DNA from: UBA5796 sp040752455
GTDB taxonomy: Bacteria > Chloroflexota > Anaerolineae > Anaerolineales > Villigracilaceae
Assembly (NCBI GenBank): GCA_049324115.1
Contig: JBMOMN010000034.1
Span: 9,103 to 73,102, forward strand
Direction of reading: 5' to 3'
DNA: 64,000 nucleotides
The notes under the pieces were generated by a model, which saw only the letters and a list, made by a program, of their open reading frames with translations, ran no database searches and was not told the origin of the DNA. The first letter of the stretch is position 1; each line of letters opens with the position of its first letter. Of the stretch, positions 61,737 to 64,000 are shown piece after piece. The translations under genes were made by a program, and so were the position numbers.

Positions 61737-63161
61737 TTACTTGATCCCGGCCACTTTCAGCCCATCCTGCAAAATGGCCTGGACCTTGTCGCCGTGGGTG
61801 GTCTCGCAGTAGACCCGCATGATCGGCTCGGTGCCGCTGAAGCGGATCAGCATCCAACCGCCGTCTTCGAGCCTGAACTGGAACCCGTCCACGGTGACCA
61901 GTTCGGTGACTTTCAGGCCGCCCAGGGTCTGGGGTTTGGCGTCCAGGATTTTTTGCTCGCGGGCAGCGCGGTCGCCGCTGAAGGGGGTGTCTATCCGGTC
62001 GTAGAAGTGCTCGCCGCCGACTTTATTAAACAAGTCTTGCAGCAATTGGGTGGGCTTCCTGCCGGTGCGGACCATCATGTCGAGGAAGTACAGGCCGGCC
62101 AGGATGCCGTCGCGTTCGGGGACGTTGCCGCGGAAGGCGTAGCCGCCGCTCTCCTCGCCGCCGATCAGCGCGTCCAGCTCGATCATTTTTGGGGCCACGT
62201 ATTTGAAGCCGACGCCGGTCTCGACCACGTCCACGCCGTAAACCTTGCCCAGTTTGTTGAGCATGGTGGTGGTGGAGAGGGTCTTGACGATCGGGCCGCG
62301 CTGGCCGCGGATTTCGAGCAGGTAATAAGCCAGCAGGCCGTAAGCGCGCAACTGGTCTATGAATTTGCCGTTCTCGTCGCCGAATCCGACCCGGTCGGCG
62401 TCGCCGTCGTTGATCAGCAGCACGTCGGCGTGGTTGTCAATGGTGGCCTGCAAGCCCGCGTCCACGTTGGGCTGGATCGGTTCGGGGCGTTTCATCTCCG
62501 GGAAGCTGGGGTTGCGCGTGTTGTGGATCTCGATGACGCGGGTCCTGCCGCCTTCGAGCAGGCGCGGGAACCAGCCCGCCCCGTTGCCCCACATGGCGTC
62601 CATCATGACGGTCAGCCCGGCGTCTTTGATCGGCTGCAGGTCTATCAGCTTTTGGATGTGTTCGATGTAAGCGATGGAAGCGTCGAATTTGGCGATCTTG
62701 CCGTCCGCCTCGGCAACGGAGTACGCAACCTGCTTCACGGATTCCATCGAATCGGGAATTAATGATTCGATCTTTTTCAGCCCGTCCGGGTCAATCGCGC
62801 CGCCGTTCGGGTCACGGACCTTGAATCCGTTGTCGGTGGGCGGGTTGTGCGAGGCGGTGATGTTGACCGCCCCGGCGGCTTTCTTGTCCACCACGGCGTA
62901 GGAAATGACCGGGGTGGGAGTCGGCCCGTCGGTCAGCCAGACCTTGAAGCCGTTGGCGGCAAGCACTTCGGCGGCCGCGGCGGCGAAATGTTCACCGCTA
63001 AAGCGTTTGTCGTGGCCGACCACCACGGGCTGTCCCTGCCGGCCTTGCTCTGCCAGATAATTTGCAAAGCCCTGAGCGCAGCGGCGGACGTTGTCGAAGG
63101 TGTAGTCCTCGGCGATCACACCGCGCCAGCCGTCGGTGCCGAATTTGATTTTGTAGTTCAT
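61737..63161 (-). CDS. Phosphohexomutase (phosphoglucomutase/phosphomannomutase)
   Basis: The 474-residue alpha-D-phosphohexomutase has the catalytic-serine loop TASHNPPTDNG, the metal-binding DGDADR, GGEESGG (sugar specificity) and the C-terminal phosphate loop RFSGTEPIMR. It interconverts hexose-1- and -6-phosphates. Start 63161 has AGGAG 7 bases upstream; ATG 63179 is a weaker option. It is upstream of the TA pair. Confidence 0.95.
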   Translation of the reverse strand: MNYKIKFGTDGWRGVIAEDYTFDNVRRCAQGFANYLAEQGRQGQPVVVGHDKRFSGEHFAAAAAEVLAANGFKVWLTDGPTPTPVISYAVVDKKAAGAVNITASHNPPTDNGFKVRDPNGGAIDPDGLKKIESLIPDSMESVKQVAYSVAEADGKIAKFDASIAYIEHIQKLIDLQPIKDAGLTVMMDAMWGNGAGWFPRLLEGGRTRVIEIHNTRNPSFPEMKRPEPIQPNVDAGLQATIDNHADVLLINDGDADRVGFGDENGKFIDQLRAYGLLAYYLLEIRGQRGPIVKTLSTTTMLNKLGKVYGVDVVETGVGFKYVAPKMIELDALIGGEESGGYAFRGNVPERDGILAGLYFLDMMVRTGRKPTQLLQDLFNKVGGEHFYDRIDTPFSGDRAAREQKILDAKPQTLGGLKVTELVTVDGFQFRLEDGGWMLIRFSGTEPIMRVYCETTHGDKVQAILQDGLKVAGIK

Positions 63162-63206
63162 GGGGAGACTCCTAAGCATTTTTTGGAGAGAAGTGCCAAT
63201 CTTCTT

Positions 63207-63815
63207 TCAAAGAGATTTTATAAACGTTTTAAGCTGATCATATACTGCGTGGTCAAAATTTAAATAGCCAGCCCTTGCAGAGTAACCAATTAATGGTTTC
63301 ACTCTTTCTCTTGATGCAAAATAAGCAAGCAATTTAGCTTTTTCTGGTGGCTGTGGAATATAATTCTTGGTTTCTTGAACGCAGGTTATGAACGAATCTA
63401 TGCAACCAAATGCCGGGTCATTAAACACAGCACCAAGCAACAATGTTTCGAGCATCCCTGGCGATGTTCCGTCAGGTAGGATGTAAACCCCGATTCTGGG
63501 AGCAGCTTCTGAAAACTCCATCACCCTGCTCGGAGCAACTAACCCAACTTTTACAATAGCATCACAAATACTTCTAAATGCGTTGTCCGCAATAGTTTGT
63601 TCGGCGTCTCTAACTATTCCAACTGATGTAACAATATTTCGAAAGTTTGAGTTTTTTGAAAATAGACCTATGAATTTTCTAAAATCGCCGACGGATTCAA
63701 AGTTTTGGATCTGTATATCAGGAATATTTAAGTGGTCAATAAATGGATAGAAAAAATTTACAGCGTCATTACCTTCTACAAGAAGCTGTTTGGGTTGAGT
63801 AATATCATTGATCAT
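63207..63815 (-). CDS. DUF3226-like TOPRIM-type protein
   Basis: The 202 residues start with PKQLLVEGNDAVNFFYPF, the TOPRIM-like beginning of DUF3226 proteins, and include GVYILPDGTSPGMLETLLLG, which carries a conserved acidic region. These proteins often pair with an AAA ATPase in putative defence or OLD-like modules. The ATG overlaps the stop of an upstream remnant (TAATG). Its base composition is clearly more AT-rich than the rest of the window, which suggests lateral acquisition. The partner ATPase is not intact here. Confidence 0.78.
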   Translation of the reverse strand: MINDITQPKQLLVEGNDAVNFFYPFIDHLNIPDIQIQNFESVGDFRKFIGLFSKNSNFRNIVTSVGIVRDAEQTIADNAFRSICDAIVKVGLVAPSRVMEFSEAAPRIGVYILPDGTSPGMLETLLLGAVFNDPAFGCIDSFITCVQETKNYIPQPPEKAKLLAYFASRERVKPLIGYSARAGYLNFDHAVYDQLKTFIKSL

Positions 63816-63898
63816 TACCTCACCTCAAAGTCTGCTTCTATTGCAGCAAGGAGTTCATCGTTATCATAAGAAATGAGTGTGACTAAAACTGGTTGGTC
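63815..63898 (-). pseudogene. 3' remnant of a gene upstream of the DUF3226 gene
   Basis: An open stretch of 27 residues (ending DELLAAIEADFEVR) with no start codon and a TGA just upstream stops with TAA overlapping the DUF3226 start. It looks like the C-terminal end of a lost partner gene, possibly the ATPase usually paired with DUF3226. Confidence 0.5.
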
Positions 63899-64000
63899 TC
63901 AAGGCGTTCCACCAGATCAAGGTGATTGGAAGTGAGGGATGTGCCATACAGATCTCGATGGCGTCGGGCACGGCGGAAGGCATGAAAATCCTCCCAGTCG
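63883..64000 (-). CDS. Partial unknown protein (C-terminal end only)
   Basis: The minus-strand frame is open from the window edge to a TAG at 63883-63885. About 38 residues are visible, rich in Arg/His (HAFRRARRHRDLYGTS, DLVERLETNQF). It overlaps the remnant in another frame and no family is recognised. Confidence 0.42.
   Translation of the reverse strand, partial: DWEDFHAFRRARRHRDLYGTSLTSNHLDLVERLETNQF

Overview
The window looks like a high-GC, Gram-positive-like (monoderm) bacterium, most likely a Chloroflexota member of the Anaerolineae type. This is inferred from gene content, not from a database search. The signs are several Ser/Thr kinases with an FHA partner, a CpXC protein, a UbiB/ABC1 kinase, a YvcK protein, an F420-type (DUF385) enzyme, and a multi-thousand-residue DUF11/SdrD surface protein that ends in its own sortase domain. 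No rRNA or tRNA gene was recognised. Most genes have a visible Shine-Dalgarno site. Many have an extended -10 promoter of the form TGnTAnAAT, and one (the ROK kinase) looks leaderless.

Layout. 1-3.0 kb: the end of a GH3-like enzyme, a Ser/Thr kinase, and a divergent FHA/winged-helix regulator. 3.0-3.4 kb: a compact minus-strand unit with a promoter, three tandem GEMM-I (cyclic-di-GMP-I) type aptamers and an intrinsic terminator, but no open reading frame. This is the most unusual element here. 3.4-9.0 kb: a MacAB/Lol-like ABC export operon with two ATPases (one fused to a cyclic-nucleotide-binding domain), a permease and a membrane-fusion lipoprotein. 9.1-15.0 kb: a zinc-ribbon membrane protein, GH1 beta-glucosidase, a GATase-like/flippase fusion, an F420-type enzyme and a radical SAM protein. 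15.0-20.9 kb: a signalling block with a receiver/CpaE-type ATPase, a response-regulator diguanylate cyclase, a hybrid histidine kinase and an Hpt protein. 21-28 kb: upp, a zinc alcohol dehydrogenase, a flavoprotein, a lipoprotein, a toroid protein, a frameshifted membrane protein and an M50-like protease. 27.6-36.6 kb: gap-pgk-Ser/Thr kinase-tpi, yvcK, a ROK sugar kinase and an aminotransferase. 36.8-50.2 kb: one 4458-residue secreted protein with ten SdrD-B domains, an LPETGF motif and a sortase domain, preceded by a structured leader. 50.4-57.4 kb: a histidine kinase, a frameshifted oligoendopeptidase F, a CpXC protein and a UbiB kinase. 57.5-63.2 kb: a minus-strand housekeeping run (phosphohexomutase, BrnT/antitoxin, TatD, polyprenyl synthase, DUF177, RpoD). 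63.2-64 kb: an AT-rich, probably transferred DUF3226 gene with broken sequence beside it.

Several parts may work together. A diguanylate cyclase, a hybrid phosphorelay and a triple c-di-GMP-type aptamer RNA point to cyclic-di-GMP signalling. The aptamer RNA runs toward, and is antisense to, the FHA regulator gene. The glycolytic cluster carries its own Ser/Thr kinase and sits beside YvcK and a sugar kinase.

A second theme is the number of palindromic and tandem repeats. They occur between genes, but also in frame inside the GH1 and alcohol dehydrogenase genes and at the 5' end of the flavoprotein gene. Two genes (25.9 kb and 52.3 kb) carry frameshifts that could be real or assembly errors.
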